This document shows, in pieces, positions 33,861 to 47,924 of a stretch of 64,000 bases of DNA. The notes beneath the pieces are model-generated. The model searched no databases. It worked only from the letters and a program-made list of their open reading frames with translations, and was not told the DNA's origin. Origin of the DNA: Hemileia vastatrix. Its lineage: Eukaryota; Basidiomycota; Pucciniomycetes; Pucciniales; Zaghouaniaceae. Position numbers and translations under genes: made by a program. The stretch is taken from assembly GCA_030280995.1 (NCBI GenBank), contig JASXTE010000013.1, forward strand, positions 12,753,501 to 12,817,500, given 5' to 3'. The number at the start of each line of letters is the position of its first letter. The stretch's first letter is position 1.

Positions 33861-36800
33861 TTGAAGGAAAGAGAAGGTACAAGTTCAAAGTCAAAAAACT
33901 AGTAGATAGTTTACTTGTGTGCAAAGCAAACTATCTTATCTCTCCCAGTGCACAGAACCTCCATGTCTTAAGGACTGGAGTTGCCTTAAACCACTTGAGT
34001 TTCATTCTTTTTAAGGAGGATATCCCCTTCAGTTGTCTTATAGACTCTGGAGCTTCAATTTCTTTTGTCAGTTTATCTTTTGCTGAGAAGTTACAACTGA
34101 CATTTACACATATCGAATGAACTCCAATTTATTTGGTTGAATCAGAGGAACCCAAATATTGGGTAAGTAAGAAAGTTTTATGGGTTTTCAACTTTCCGAA
34201 CTTTCCCTCCTTTGAGTGGGAGTTATCAGTCTTGGACGCCCCAAGGATAGACAATACCATTCTTGGCCATGACTTTTTAACGCATTGGAATCCTGAAATT
34301 GATTGGAAACGGGGATTGATCACCCCATGCACTAAGTATATTTCTGATTCTTCAATGCAGGTCAATAGGGAGTTAAACAACCCACCTGACAATGTCCTGC
34401 TAGAGGACAAATTTCTGCCAGATGACTTGCAAGCATCTGATCTTTCTCTAAATGAGCAATTGGCTAGCCCTTCTAGCTCAATGACTTCACTTGAAGAGGA
34501 TTTAAATTGCCTCGAAGTAATTGAATTATGCTCTCTCAATTCTGGTATTCCCTTGACAGATTCTCTCAAAGATGATGAGGATGAACAAATCAACGTTGAA
34601 GCCATTAAATCAACTCTACCGGAAATCTATCATGATTTCCGTGATGTTTTCTCAATCCGCAAGGCCAATAAGTTACCACCTCATTGACCCTACGACCATC
34701 AAATAGAGTTAATAGGTCCAGTACCTCCGGCAGGTCCTGTCTATTCTTTGTCGAAGGAAAAATCTCAAGTTCTTCAAGACTACATTGCAGAAAATGTAGC
34801 CAAAGGTTTCATCAGAGCCAGTAAATCTCCAACCAGCTCCCCTGTTCTTTTTGTAAAGAAAAAGGATGGTAGCCTTAGGTTGTGTGTTGACTATAGAAAG
34901 CTCAACACAGTCACTAAGAAGAATTCATATCCTGTTCCTCCTATGTCATTGCTTCTTACCCTTTTCAATGGTGCTAATTTATTTTCTAAAATTGATCTTA
35001 GAGGTGCTTACAATCTTATTCGCATTGTGGAAGGTCATGAACCACTGACTGAAATGCGCACTAGATTTGGTAGTTTTGAATATTTAGTTATGCCTTTTGG
35101 ATTGTGTAACGCACCATCAACTTTTCAAACTTTTGTTAATGAAATCTTTTAAGATGTTGTCAAACAATTTGTTGTCGTCTATTTAGATGATATTTTAATT
35201 TTCTCGAAAACACTAGATGAACATATTCATCATGTTCAACAGGTTCTAAATCAACTTTGAAATCACGGTCTCTTCACCAAAACACAATAAATGTGAATTC
35301 CATCTTAAATCAACCGATTTTTTGGGTTTCACGTTGTCCACTGATGGTTTAGTCATGGACGACAAAAAGGTCTAAAAAAAAAGTCCTGGAATGGCCTGAG
35401 CCTAAAACCGTTAAATCCCTACAAGGATTTTCGGGTTTTGCCAATTTCTATAGAAGATTTATTAAAGATTACTATAAAAATATTTCCAATCTTACTTCTC
35501 TTCTTAGAAAAGATATTCCTTTTGTTTTTACTTCTACAGCACAAAATGAATTCAAAGCATTGAAGACTGCGTTCACCACAGCTCCAATTCTTTGACACTT
35601 TGATCCTTCTGCTTCGACAATAGTCAAGACAGATGCGAGCGATTACGCTATCCCAGGGGCCATTTCTCAATTAAATCCTGAAACAAAATTGTTTCATCCT
35701 GTTGCTTTTGAGTCATGCAAAATCATTGCGGCAGAATTAAATTATGAAATTCATGACAAAGAGCTTTTAGCTATTATTCATTGTCTTAAAAAATGACACT
35801 CTTTTCTTCTCAGCCTAGATAGTCCTTTTTAAATTTTAACAGACCATAATGCTTTGAAATACTTTATGTCTTCCAAAGTGCTAACCAGGCTTCAAGCCAG
35901 GTGGGCTGAATTTCTGTTTGAATTTACTTTTTCTATTTCCTATCGCCTAGGTGAGAGCTGCATTGTCCCAGATATCTTGTCACGTCGGGAAAATGTTTAC
36001 CCACAGCAGGGGGACACATTTGCTGACAAGAACCCAGAAAATGTGAAATCAATTTTCAACAAATCGATGTTAATGACTCATCAACTTAATTTGATGACAA
36101 TTCAATCCTTTCAAAATCCACTATCCAAAATTCTTGAAGCTCAGTCAAAGGACAATTATTGTTTAGGGTTAAAAGACAAAATACTCTTGAAGCAAAGGGC
36201 CAAAAGATTTAGTATTGAATCAGGTCTATTAGTTTTTGAAGGTAGAGTAGTCATACCCAACAACAATGAAATAAAATTATGGATTTTCAATAGCTGACAT
36301 GATTCTCATTAGCTGGTCATTTTGGGGTTGATAAAACCTATCAGTTAATAGAAAGGGATTTCTTCTGGCCAGGAATGACCAGAGAAATCAAGGCCTATAT
36401 AAGAGCTTGTTACAAATGTAATAGGAATAAGGCTCCCCATCACCGGAAGCATGGGTTGATTCAACCACTTCCTTTTCCCTCTAAACCTTGGGAATCTTTA
36501 TCGATGTATTTCATTTCTCAACTTCCTCTTTCTAATAATTTTGATGCTATATTAGTAATAGTAGATAGATTTTCAAAAATGTCTATTTTTATTAAAACCA
36601 CTACTACTGCTACAGCAGAAGATTTGTCAAAATTGTTTCTAGAATATGTATTTTCCAAACATGGCTTACCTAATGATATTATTTCAGATAAAGGCTCATT
36701 GTTTGTATCCACATTCTGGACTCAACTGTGTCGACAACTCAATATCACGAGGAATCTCTCCACGGCCTCTCATCCTGAAACCGATATGCAAATGGAAAGG

Positions 36801-37554
36801 TTAAACCAAATCCTTGAACAATAACTTTGAATGTATGTCAGTTACCATCAAGATGATTGGACCACATGGTTACCATTGGCTGAATTTGCTTATAATAACT
36901 CGACTCATTCTTCAAAACAACAATCTCCTTTTGAAAATGTTTATGGAAGGCATCCTTAATTCAACTCAATCCATGTAGGAGCTAATAATCCTGCGGAACA
37001 TTATCTTCGAACAATATCACGACTCCAAGAAGAACTTAAATCAAGTTTGGAAGAAGCGAAATTGAAGGTACAAGGAACAGGCCAACAAACATCGACAATC
37101 TGCTCCTCCTTTTAAACCAGGCAACAAAGTATGGCTCAACGCACAAAACATTTGAACAACTAAACCATCGAAGAAACTAGCCAAAAGGCGCTTAAGACCA
37201 TTTGAAATTGACTCAGAAGTTTCTAAAACTGAATTTCGACTCAAGCTACCTCCTAAATGGCAGGCTATTCACTCTGTTTTCCACCTATCTCTTCTTGAAC
37301 TGGCTCGAGAAACATACCCAGGCAGGAACCAACTTCCTCCAAAACCGGTTGAAGTAGAAGACCATCTAGAGTGGGAAGTAAACTGTATATTTTATTCAAG
37401 AAAGCGCAAGGGGAAACTTCAATACCTTGTGGAATGGGAAGGCATCCTCGATGATTCAGACAAAACATCCTTTGAACCAGCCATCAATGTTTCTAACGCC
37501 CCTGAACTCCTAAAATCTTTTCATCTTAAATATCCTTTAAAACCAAAACCTTAA
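33861..37554 (+). pseudogene. S2 pol pseudogene with chromodomain
   Basis: Domains in order. Aspartic protease: CLIDSGASISFVS near 34035. Reverse transcriptase: LRLCVDYRKLN, FSKIDLRGAYN and YLDD at 35180-35191. RNase H: KTDASDYA near 35628. Integrase zinc region: AGHFG near 36315 and CYKCNR near 36410. Integrase core: SDKGS near 36690 and MERLNQILEQ near 36795; the first catalytic Asp is replaced by Tyr in SMYFISQ (near 36507). Chromodomain: about 37350-37470 (YLVEWEG). More than ten stops and several frameshifts interrupt it, so it is dead. The final stop is 37552-37554. It is a chromovirus by domain order. Confidence 0.88.
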
Positions 37555-37713
37555 AACTCTCTTTATTTTTCTCCTCTCTTTTTTCTTTTCTTTCTCTTTT
37601 CCTTCTTCTCTTTAAAATCTAAAACATCTTTACCTCTAAAAAATTTCCTTATTCTTTGTTTTCTTTTCTTCTTTCTTCTTTTTTCTTTCAAAAGTTTTTT
37701 CAACCTTCTTTAA

Positions 37714-37800
37714 AATAAACAAAATAAAATAAAATTAAAATTAAAACAAAATAAAATAAAATTAAAATTAAAATAAAATAAAATTAAACAAATAAAAAAT
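37714..37800. repeat. AAAATA/AAATTA simple repeat in S2 3' region
   Basis: Imperfect A-rich repeat of AAAATAAAAT and AAAATTAAAATT units in the S2 region between pol and A2, next to a long pyrimidine-rich tract (37557-37690). No coding signal. Confidence 0.7.
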
Positions 37801-37844
37801 TCATAAAACCTTTTAAAATTTTCTTTAAATTTTCTTTTCTTTTC

Positions 37845-39345
37845 TGTCAGCCTGTATATACCCAGGACTGAGTAAAAAGTGCTTATAAGTTATGTTAAAC
37901 ACATGAACCATACATGGGAACAATAAATAAGAGTACACAAATAGTATACATAAGTAAAATTATGATAAATACACAAAAAATGCCATTATAACACCTTATA
38001 TACACGCATATATCCACCTTTTATAGGTCTTATGTACTTAATATTAAGTTGGAATATGTTAGGGTAATCTTGAGAACCTTAATTATAAGGCTACATAATT
38101 TTTAAGTACACTTAAAGCTGTTATATTCATTGTTTTACGCAAAAAACAAGAAATGCGCTTTATTTCACTTAAAAGTTGACTATATGCGCTATAAAATTGA
38201 GAATATCAAAATTGCGCTTTGACAGATCAATTGGGCTCATTTAGGACTATTGATTTGGCTATTTAAATGCATAAAAATAACACTTTTAAAATTTGGTGTT
38301 TTTTATGCCAGAAATGGCTTCTGTGTACTGGCCACATACTGCCTGCTTTTTTCCCATGTGAATAGCTTCATTTTTAGCAACGTTAGCTTTTTCACACTAT
38401 AATTACCCCACATTCTACGCCCACTGTGGGGAAACACACTAAAATAGGTGACAGGCGCTTATTTAGTGTCCTAGCTTAATTAATAGTGCATTGACCTTGT
38501 TTATATGCACTAATTTCATTAATAACCTAACTCTTGGCACCTTATTTCATCACCACGCTTAAATTCGCCTAAATTTAGTCAAGGATTTACCTGTGAAAGC
38601 GCCTGACAAGGACTGCATGTATTTACCCCACATCTCACACTCTTTTTTAAGTTTTTGGGTGGTTTCTCAGTCAATATTGGTTATTTTTGGATGGGAATTT
38701 CACGTAGTATAATGTCAGGATTAGCCCCTCCATTTCTACAATAGATTCCCCTTATTATTAAGCTATTATTAACCTTAAAAAGTCTCCTTTAGTCTTTTAT
38801 ATCATTGTTTTATACGCATATACTCTCTTTTTGTCTTTTCTTTAATTTTGATGGATCTCCCTTATTATTAATAGGATTTTGGTGGTTGTTACTTGTCTAA
38901 GTATGTCATGGGTCACTAGGGATGTTGATGGGTAGGTCTATTAGTTGTTTGAGGCGTCATTAACAGTGTATTGGATGGTACATCAAGGGATTTATTGGGG
39001 AACTCAGGGTGTATAAAAGGAGGAGGTTTTTGGGTCTTGTTTTCTACATTCTTTATCATTACAATTTATACCATATAACCAAATCAATTACAATAAACTT
39101 CAATTAGTACTTTTATAAGACTTTTGAGTAGTATCTGAATTAATAAACTCTATTTTTCTACCAACTTAAAAGATTGTAAGCCACATATAAAAATAGTGAG
39201 AATTATATTACTGAGACCATTATTTTGAATTATATTTTACTATTTTTTGGATTTATACTACAGTATTCATATAGGACCATTTAAATCTTCTAGACAAAGA
39301 CTTTTCAAGCTAGTTCACGTCCTTTTAGTTGATCTTAGCCTGACA
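37845..39345 (+). repeat. A2 5' LTR
   Basis: 1501 bp, TGTCAGCCTGTATATACCC to CTTAGCCTGACA, with a TATAAAAG at 39012-39019. The primer-binding-site candidate ATTGGGGACCTTTCC follows at 39346-39360. Confidence 0.95.
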
Positions 39346-40017
39346 ATTGGGGACCTTTCCTCAAGAATTCTGTTATAATCCAGTAAGTGAAATTTTCAAA
39401 GAAGGTGCATGTAAATAATATCCCTATAGAAATATTTGAATAATTACAACATTTTGGGGTCACTTATATAGTGATTTCAAGAAAAGAAGCCCTGTTATAT
39501 AATAAAATTGTGATATTTTACAACAATTTTACCACTAATTTAACATAAAATTGTTATTAGTGAGAGTCTGTCAATAGACCAATTAAATTTGTGATCTTTG
39601 CAGATAATAAACCAATTAAACTAATTAATTGTTTTCTTTTAACCGGACTCTTAATCTTTTCTTTTTATTGGTTTGTAACATTCATTAAATATTCAGAAGG
39701 AATCTAACTGATAGTTGTTTTCTTTTAAATATAAAAACATGGCTACATATTGTAGACCAGTTATATCAAGTTACCACATAAAAGCACATTTGACTTTTGG
39801 CACTTATCAATTCACTTAATACCAATAAGTAAGCAATAAAATTGTCTTCAGTGGTATTGATAAATACTGAAAAAATTCATTTTGAAGTTTTCATAACTAA
39901 ATTTTCAATTCTTTAAATTCCATGTAAATATGTGTGATAAAAATGACATTGTAAGTAATAAGGCAAAACCTTATAGCTTAAGACCTAGAGCTGAGAAACC
40001 TGGTACAGGACATTCAA

Positions 40018-40467
40018 ATGGAGGGCCAGGAGTCCCCTATAAACACCATCACTCTACCAATGTCTCTGGAGGAAAGTGAAAAGCTTTTAAAACAGGTATC
40101 AATAAAGAAAACAAAAAATACCTTACAAGAACAAATTCACTCCCTCTCCACCCTACTGAACACCTTGACAATAAGGGTAAACAATATAGTGGACCAGATA
40201 AACAATCTGGAGAAAAGAGCAGCTCAGGGTTTTGTAGAAGTCAATCAAGCTCTAGTAGAAATAAAGGCTCAACCACCAACAGTGGCACCCAACAATTCCA
40301 TAGTAACACCTCCAGCCCAAGAGGAGGATCAAAAAATTACAGTAAGCAAATGGAAGTGGGATTGGTACACCCAAAACTACAACAACCCTCAACAACAGGG
40401 CTCCAGCAGTCACCCTTACAGGGGAAAGCCAAGGAGAGGCAGGGGAAATGGAATAAGACCGTGGTAA
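40018..40467 (+). CDS. A2 ORF1: overlapping short frame, unknown function
   Basis: 149 aa, MEGQESP start. It has a coiled-coil-like region (LQEQIHSLSTLLNTLTIRVN), a P/Q-rich part with WKWDW, and a basic end RRGRGNGIRPW. The stop is embedded in GTGGTAAGT. It lies +1 relative to ORF0 (ATG 39930, MCDKND) and to gag-pol. It is intact although the gag-pol of the same element is riddled with stops. Product not recognised; see the B1 ORF1 entry for the shared layout. Confidence 0.6.
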   Translation: MEGQESPINTITLPMSLEESEKLLKQVSIKKTKNTLQEQIHSLSTLLNTLTIRVNNIVDQINNLEKRAAQGFVEVNQALVEIKAQPPTVAPNNSIVTPPAQEEDQKITVSKWKWDWYTQNYNNPQQQGSSSHPYRGKPRRGRGNGIRPW

Positions 40468-43400
40468 GTCATCCATCTTCTCAGGATCAATTATATAATC
40501 CTAACAATGAGTTACTTATAGGTAATGAAATTGATAGAGAGGTATTAGATATAATTGAGAAGGATTTAAAAAATTATTCATTTGAAAATAACATGTTAGA
40601 CTTTTCTTTCAATGAGGACAATGTACATAGTTTTATTGAAAACCAGGAAAATACTATTAATGTAAAAATGGAATCAAATGACTTAAATCTTGACCCTGAT
40701 GATGAGTCTTCTGAATTGGACACAGAAAAAATTGAATATTTTCTAAAAGAAAATCCAATTGAATCGAAAATAATTAGTAAATTATTATTAAGAATTGAAA
40801 AATTGGAAGAATTTTCTAGAGAGTCCAACAATAATACAGAAATTATATTATTAAACCTCACACAATCATTGAGTACAACAGCAAATAGGTTAAAAATTAT
40901 TGAGAATTCAAATAATGAATTAATAAATGAAAACAAAAGATTAAACTCTGAGATTAAAAATTTAGAAAATAAATTAGAACATTCTCAGAATATTATGGCT
41001 ACCATAGAGGGACTTTAAAAATTGTCTTTTTCAAACGTAAATGATACCTTGACTCATGTACCTGTAATAAAAGTTATTTTACAAAGAGTAGAAATTCAAG
41101 TAGCTAACATTTTGAAAAATACTGAAAAAATAAAAGATAATGCCTCTTATGTAGAAAGAGTACCAGTTTTCATGAAACACTCTGATGATAAACCAATGAT
41201 TGAACATGAGAATAGTGTCATGGGCTTTGAGAATATGAAATCAGTAAAAGATGAAATAAATGATCATCTTTCTAAATTAAGTGAATTACTCAATATTCCT
41301 CAGGTTAAGGAAGTAAAAACTAACCAAAAGAACTGGCCTAAGTTAGATCAGTACCCTTCTTTTGACGGGGATTCAAAATCTGATTGGCAACAATTCATAC
41401 AAAGAATTGATAACTTAAAATTTTCATACAAATTACCTGATGAAGAAATTACTTCAAAGTTAATATCTTTATTTACAGATGTGGCCTTATTATGGTTTGA
41501 ATCTGTATTGAGTGAGGGAATTAATTACTCCTGGAATGAATGGAAGGCACTAATTGAAAGGCAATTTGGTGGCCCAAAATTTAGAATCACTCAACAAAGA
41601 TTGTATTAAAAAACAAGATATAATCCAAATGCTGGAGATAAACCCATGGTCTTCTTAATGAATTTAATAATAATCATGAAAGCTATGGATCCAAAAATGG
41701 ATTATAATTAGTGGAAAGAGAAAATAACATACAAGTTGCCTATTTCAGTTAGAGAAATTATTGTGGCTAGAACTGAAACCATCAGAGATACCTCTGGATT
41801 CATTAATATTTGCAATGAGATATTATTAAACCACGAGTATGAAACCAAGTATAGTAATTACAGACAAAGTGTTGATGTGGTAAAACCTACTACAAGTAAG
41901 TTCCCAGTGGAAAAGAAAAAACCTTCAGCTCCCCTTGTCCCTAAGAGACCAGAAAATAACACTTGTTACAAATGTAATGAACCTTGGGTTAAGGGTCACA
42001 CGTTTAAGAAGAGAATAAATATTATTGAAACCTCCCAGAATTCTGAACCAAGTATTCATGAAGATGAAAATGTGGAATCCAGTGAGGATTGTAAAAGTAA
42101 CATATCTTACAGTGATGATGAAAATGAGATATTTGTATTAGAACAGGATATAATGTTCCTGAATGATGCTATACCTCATACAGATACATCTTTAACTTCC
42201 ATTGAAGAAGCTGAAATAATTAAAGATGTATCTCATGACACTTACAAAATAACACCTATCAGAGCACCTTTTATTATATGTGGAAGAGAAATGAATGCCA
42301 TTCTTGACACTGGGGCTGCAGGTAGTGTAGTTTCTATTAAGACATTAATGAAACTTGACAGTAAGTATAAGGAAAAACTAGAACCTGTTCAAACAAAGAA
42401 CTGGAGAGGTTTTGGTTCAATATTAAATCCAATTGGCAAATACAAAACTGCTGTATTCTTAAAATATAATAATGGATATGTAAGAGCAGGTTGTGAATTT
42501 GTAGTAATGGATAATAATAATTGTAGTGATTGGTTTATTATTGGCAATGATTTATTGACAAAATTTGGCATTAAACTAGATCCTGCAAACAGTTGTTTCA
42601 CCATAGGAGTGAATGGTAAGAGAGAATTCAAGATATGTTCTGAAAATTCAGTGTATGCCATTTCTCCTAGAGAAGAACAACTGCAAGGTGGAAGAACCAT
42701 CAATGAAGTGGTTGAATTAGAAAATGAAATCCAAAAGGCCTCTTTCAGTCCTCAACTCTCAAAAATTGAAGAAGAAAATATTTTAAGATTATTTAAATCA
42801 TATCCTATGGCATTTTCTCATGGTTCAAATGAACTAGGATTGGTCAAAGACCATGAGATGAAAATCTCTCTAAGCTGTGATTTGGATAATATTCCTGGCA
42901 GCTTAAAAAAGAAACCTTACCCAGAATCTCCTGCAAAAAGGAAAGATATTGAAGACAATATAAAAATGTTGTTGGAAATGGGTATTGTTGAAAAAGTGGA
43001 CACAACACCTAAGTATTGTGTCATTTCACCAGTATTTATCTCTTATGAAAAAGATAAGGCAAGATTATGCGGTGATTATAGAGCTCTGAATACATACACA
43101 GTAGATGATATTTACCCTCTACCAAGGATAGCTTCTATCCATTCTAATTTACAAGGAGCAAAATATATTTCCTGTCTGGATGGAAACAAGGGTTACCACC
43201 AGATTCCTGTGGAAAGAAATTCTCAAAATTACTTATTAATAACCACACATATGGGTATATATAAGTATGTGAGAATGCCATTTGGCCCAAAGAATGCGCC
43301 TTCAGTCTTCCAAAAATTGATGGATGGTGTTTTTCATGAGGAAATGGTTGAAGGATGGCTATTGGTCTATATTGATGACATCATAGTGTTTTCAAAAACA

Positions 43401-45803
43401 TATGATGAACATTTAAATCACCTGAAAAGAGTTTTTCAAAGAATGGATGAAATTAATATGAAGATTGCATTAAAGAAATGTAAATTTGGATTTCAATATT
43501 TGAAAGTACTTGGACATGTTGTATCTGGATTACAAATTTGTGTTGCCCAGAATAAGGTGGCAGCAATTAAAAACATTGGTATACCTAAAAATGTAAAAGA
43601 AATTCAAAGTTTTTTGGGTATGTGTGGATATTATAGAAAATATATTAAAAATTACCAATCCATTGCAGCTCCTTTAACAACATTAATCAGGAAAAATGAG
43701 GCTTTCATTTGGAATAATGAAAGATAACACGCCTTTAATAAATTAAAGGAATGATTAATGACAGCTCCAATTTTGGGACTGCCAGATTTCATCCTACCTT
43801 TTATCTTGTAAACTGATGCAAGCTTCATAGGTTTAGGTGCTGCTTTACAGCAGAAACAGATAATAAATGGAAAATTATCTGAAGTAGTTATCTGTTATAT
43901 ATCCAGAACCTTAAGAAAAACCAAATTAATGTATGGTGCCACACAGCTAGAATTTTTAGCCATGGTGTGGGCTTAGGAGAAGCTTCATTACTATCTGGAA
44001 GACCAGAAGTTTGAACTTATAACAGATTGCAGTGCAGTAAAATAATTACTAAACATGAAAACACCTAATAGGCACATGTTTAGATGGCAACTAGCTGTAC
44101 AAGAGTACAGAGGAAGAATGACAATCACTCACAAAGCAGGAACATTGCATTCTAATGTGGATTTATTATCCAGAAGTCCTTTGCCAAATGATGCTGACAA
44201 CCCAGCATATGTACCTGAAAATGAGGTTATACATATATTTGGGATTTACATAGTGGATTAAGAAGAAGAGTTTATGCAAACTATATTAGAAAATTATTCA
44301 TCTGATAAAGATTTTTCTAAACTATCTACCATTCTTAATGATCCAACAAATGCCTCCATGAGTGCATTAATTAAAACCTTTCCTACAAAGTATAAAAATG
44401 CGTTGGAAAAAGGTAAACTATCAATTGAAGATGGATATATATATTACAGGAAAAAGTTAAGTAATGTTATAGTAATACCACCTTCTATGAAAGAGTTAAT
44501 GTTGAGTACTTGTCATGATGACATCTTAGCTGGTCATTTTGACTTTAACAAAACATTAACCAGAGTTAAAAATACAGCCTGGTGGATAAACATGAAAGAA
44601 GATGTACAAAAATACATTGAAACATGTGACTCTTGTCAGAAATCTAAAATATTAACTGGGAAGAGAGCTGGGTTGTTACAACAAATAGAGCAGCCAAAAG
44701 CTCCATGGGAAATTATAAACATGGATTTTGTAACTGGCTTGCCATTAGCAGGAAAAGAAAGTTTCAATTCTTGCTGGGTAATTGTGGATAGATTAACAAA
44801 AATGTGTAAATTTATCCCTAGCCATAAAGATGTATCTGCAAAAGACTTGGAATTACTATGGTGGACTCAGATGATGAATACTGCTGGGTTCCCCAAAGCC
44901 ATAATCTCTGACAGAGACCCTAAATTTACTTCAGAGTTCTGGACATCTTTGATGGAAGTATCAGGTTGTCAATTGAAATTGTCCACAGCACACCATCCAC
45001 AACCTGATGGGCTGGCTGAGAGAATGATACAAACTCTAGAAGACATGATCAGAATATATTGTGCCTTTGGATTAGAATACAAAGACAATGAAAAATTCAC
45101 ACATGACTGGGTAACATTAATTCCTGGCCTTGACTTTGCTTATAACAGCACAAATCATTCTGTAACAGAGAAGAAAGCATTTGAACTCTGGCTGGAATAC
45201 ATACCAAATACCCCAGTAAATCATTTAAATAAATTACCAAGGTTGGATATACACCCTGGTACTAAATCCTTTATTCATATACAACAAATTTGTAGAAAGC
45301 ATGCAGAAGAATGCATACAAAAAGCATTTGAATATGAAAAGAAAAGGTGGGACAAATCTCATAAAGAATTTGAATTCAAAAAGGGAGATGAAGTCCTAAT
45401 ATCAACACTACATTTTAACTTACAAGGTAATGTTAAATTAAAGGATCCCTTTGTAGGACCTTTTGTAGTAAGTAAGATGGTTGGTAATAATGCAGTGGAA
45501 GTCATATTATATGCTCCATATGATAGGAAACATCCAGTTTTCCCTATCTCATTATTGAAACCTTACCATGCAAATGATCCTGACTTGTTTCCAAAAAGAA
45601 GGGGAAGGCCTAAAAAGCAACCTGAAGAAATTGTGGAAAAAGCAGAGATTGAAAAAATACGCAAGAAAAGAATCCTTACTAAAGAAAAAGGAACTGAGTA
45701 TTTGCTAAGATTTAAAGGGAAATCAAATGAATTTGATAAATGGATACCTGAAAAAGAAATTTCTAATTTATCCACCCTTATTAAAAAATTTAAACAGAAA
45801 TAA
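40461..45803 (+). pseudogene. A2 gag-pol pseudogene
   Basis: Same plan as B1 gag-pol. Open segments run to 41018, 41022-41609, 41736-43727, 44055-44261 and 44274-45803. Domains: capsid-like region near 41330-41610; zinc knuckle near 41962-42005 with its last Cys changed to Phe; protease DTGAAGSV near 42307; RT YIDD at 43368-43379; RNase H near 43810 with a stop in YTDA; integrase HHCC near 44510-44640; integrase core MDFVTG and SDRDPKF; and the chromodomain-like tail to 45803. In-frame stops include 41016-41018, 41607-41609, near 41710, 43725-43727, near 43752, 43809, 43975, 44041 and 44259. Non-functional; the integrase half is the best preserved. Confidence 0.9.
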
Positions 45804-45982
45804 ATTTCTGTTCAACCAGCTGAGGGGTTAAAAACCAGTACTCATAATATTTTATTATGTTTTATTTATTTAAAGTATAACCTTCAATGCTACAGAGTTA
45901 ATGTGAATACCTGAAAATTACAAATAAATAAATAAAATGTATAACTTATCATTTTTTTAATTGTTTTTTTTGGGTGGGCGAG

Positions 45983-47482
45983 TTTCAGCCTGTTTATACC
46001 CAGGACTGAGTAAAAAGTGCTTATAAGTTATGTTAAACACATGAACTATACATGGGAACAATAAATAAGAGTACACAAATAGTATACATAAGTAAAATCA
46101 TGATAAATACACAAAAAATGCCATTATAACACCTTATATACATGAATATATCCACCTTTTATAGGTCTTATATACTTAATATTAAGTTGGAATATGTTAG
46201 GGTAATCTTAAGAACCTTAATTAAAAGGCTACATAATTTTTAAGTACACTTAAAGCTGTTATATTCATTGTTTTACACAAAAAACAAGAAATGTGCTTTA
46301 TTTCACTTAAAAGTTGACTATATGCGCTATAAAATTGAGAATATCAAAATTGCGCTTTGACAGATCAATTGGGCTCATTTAGGACTATTTATTTGGCTAT
46401 TTAAATGCATAAAAATAACACTTTTAAAATTTGGTGTTTTTTATGCCAGAAATGGCTTCTGTGTACTGGCCACATACTGCCTGCTTTTTTCCTATGTGAA
46501 TAGCTTCATTTTTAGCAACATCAGCTTTTTCACACTATAATTACCCCACATTCTACGCCCACTGTGGGGAAACACACTAAAATAGGTGACAGGCGCTTAT
46601 TTAGTGTCCTAGCTTAATTAATAGTGCATTGACCTTGTTTATATGCACTAATTTCATTAATAACCTCACTCTTGGCACCTTATTTCATCACCACTCTTAA
46701 ATTTGCCTCAATTTAGTCAAGGATTTACCTGTGCAAGCACCTTCCAAGGACTGCATGTAGTTACCCCACATCTCACGCTCTTTTTTAAGTTTTTGGGTGG
46801 GTTTTCAGTCAATATTGGTTATTTTTGGATGGGAATTTCACGTAGTATAATGTCAGGATTAGCCCCTCCATTTCTACAATAGATTCCCCTTATTATTAAG
46901 CTATTATTAACCTTAAAAAGTCTCTTTTAGTCTTTTATATCATTGTTTTATACGCATATACTCTCTTTTTGTCTTTTCTTTAATTTTGATGGATCTCCCT
47001 TATTATTAATAGGATTTTGGTGGTTGTTACTTGTCTAAGTATGTCATGGGTCACTAGGGATGTTGATGGGTAGGTCTATTAGTTGTTTGAGGCGTCATTA
47101 ACAGTGTATTGGATGGTACATCAAGGGATTTATTGGGGAACTCAGGGTGTATAAAAGGAGGAGGTTTTGGGTCTTGTTTTCTACATCCTTTATCATTACA
47201 ATTTATACCATATAACCAAATCAATTACAAAAAACTTCAATTAGTACTTTTATAAGACTTTTGAGTAGTATCTGAATTATTAAACTCTATTTTTCTACCA
47301 ACTTAAAAGATTGTAAGCCACATATAAAAATAGTGAGAATTATATTACTGAGACCATTATTTTGAATTATATTTTACTATTTGTTGGATTTATAGTACAG
47401 TATTCATATAGGACCATTTAAATCTTCTAGAAAAAGACTTTTAAAGCTAGTTCACGTCCTTTTTGTTGATCTTAGCCTGAAA
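45983..47482 (+). repeat. A2 3' LTR
   Basis: 1500 bp. Both outer ends carry a point change, yet the 5-bp duplication is intact. GGGTGGGCGAG just before it (45972-45982) is the polypurine tract. Confidence 0.93.
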
Positions 47483-47924
47483 TTTTCTTTCAATTTTCTA
47501 TATACATTCTTTCTTTAAAAAAATTCTTTTCTTCAATCTATCAAAAATTTTTACGAATGCAACATGAAAATCTTTCTCGAACTTCACTTCAGCCTCTAAA
47601 TCTCTCTTTTAAATTCTTTGAACAAATTAATTCTTTCTTTCAAATTCTTTTTTAAAAATTATTTCTTCTCTTCTTTTCTTTCTTTCTTTTCAAAACTCAA
47701 AACTAAAATTTCTCTCTCCTTTCAAAACTTCAAAACAAAATTTAAATATTCTTTTTTTCTTTTTCTTTTTCTTTTTCTTTTTCTCTCAAAATTTTATAAA
47801 ATAAATATTAAAATTTCAATTAAAACAACAAAATAAAATAAATAAATATACAAATTGTTTCTACTTTTCTTTTCCTCTTTTTTCTTTTTCTCCCTCCATT
47901 TTAAATTTTTTCCTGTATTTTTTC

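Larger units (their letters stand above)
37845..47482 (+). mobile_element. A2: Gypsy element nested in the S2 3' region
   Basis: A 9638-bp family-A element with an exact TTTTC duplication (37840-37844 and 47483-47487). LTRs are 1501 and 1500 bp. The 3' LTR has one change in each terminal motif (TTTCAG for TGTCAG, CTGAAA for CTGACA). The interior is full length, but the coding region holds about ten stops. Confidence 0.94.

Noticed and set aside
42389..42703. 104-codon antisense frame over the protease of A2, seen also opposite A1 and A3
   Set aside because: It recurs because the sense sequences are homologous; it is a mirror of conserved codons in the protease region and has no independent support.
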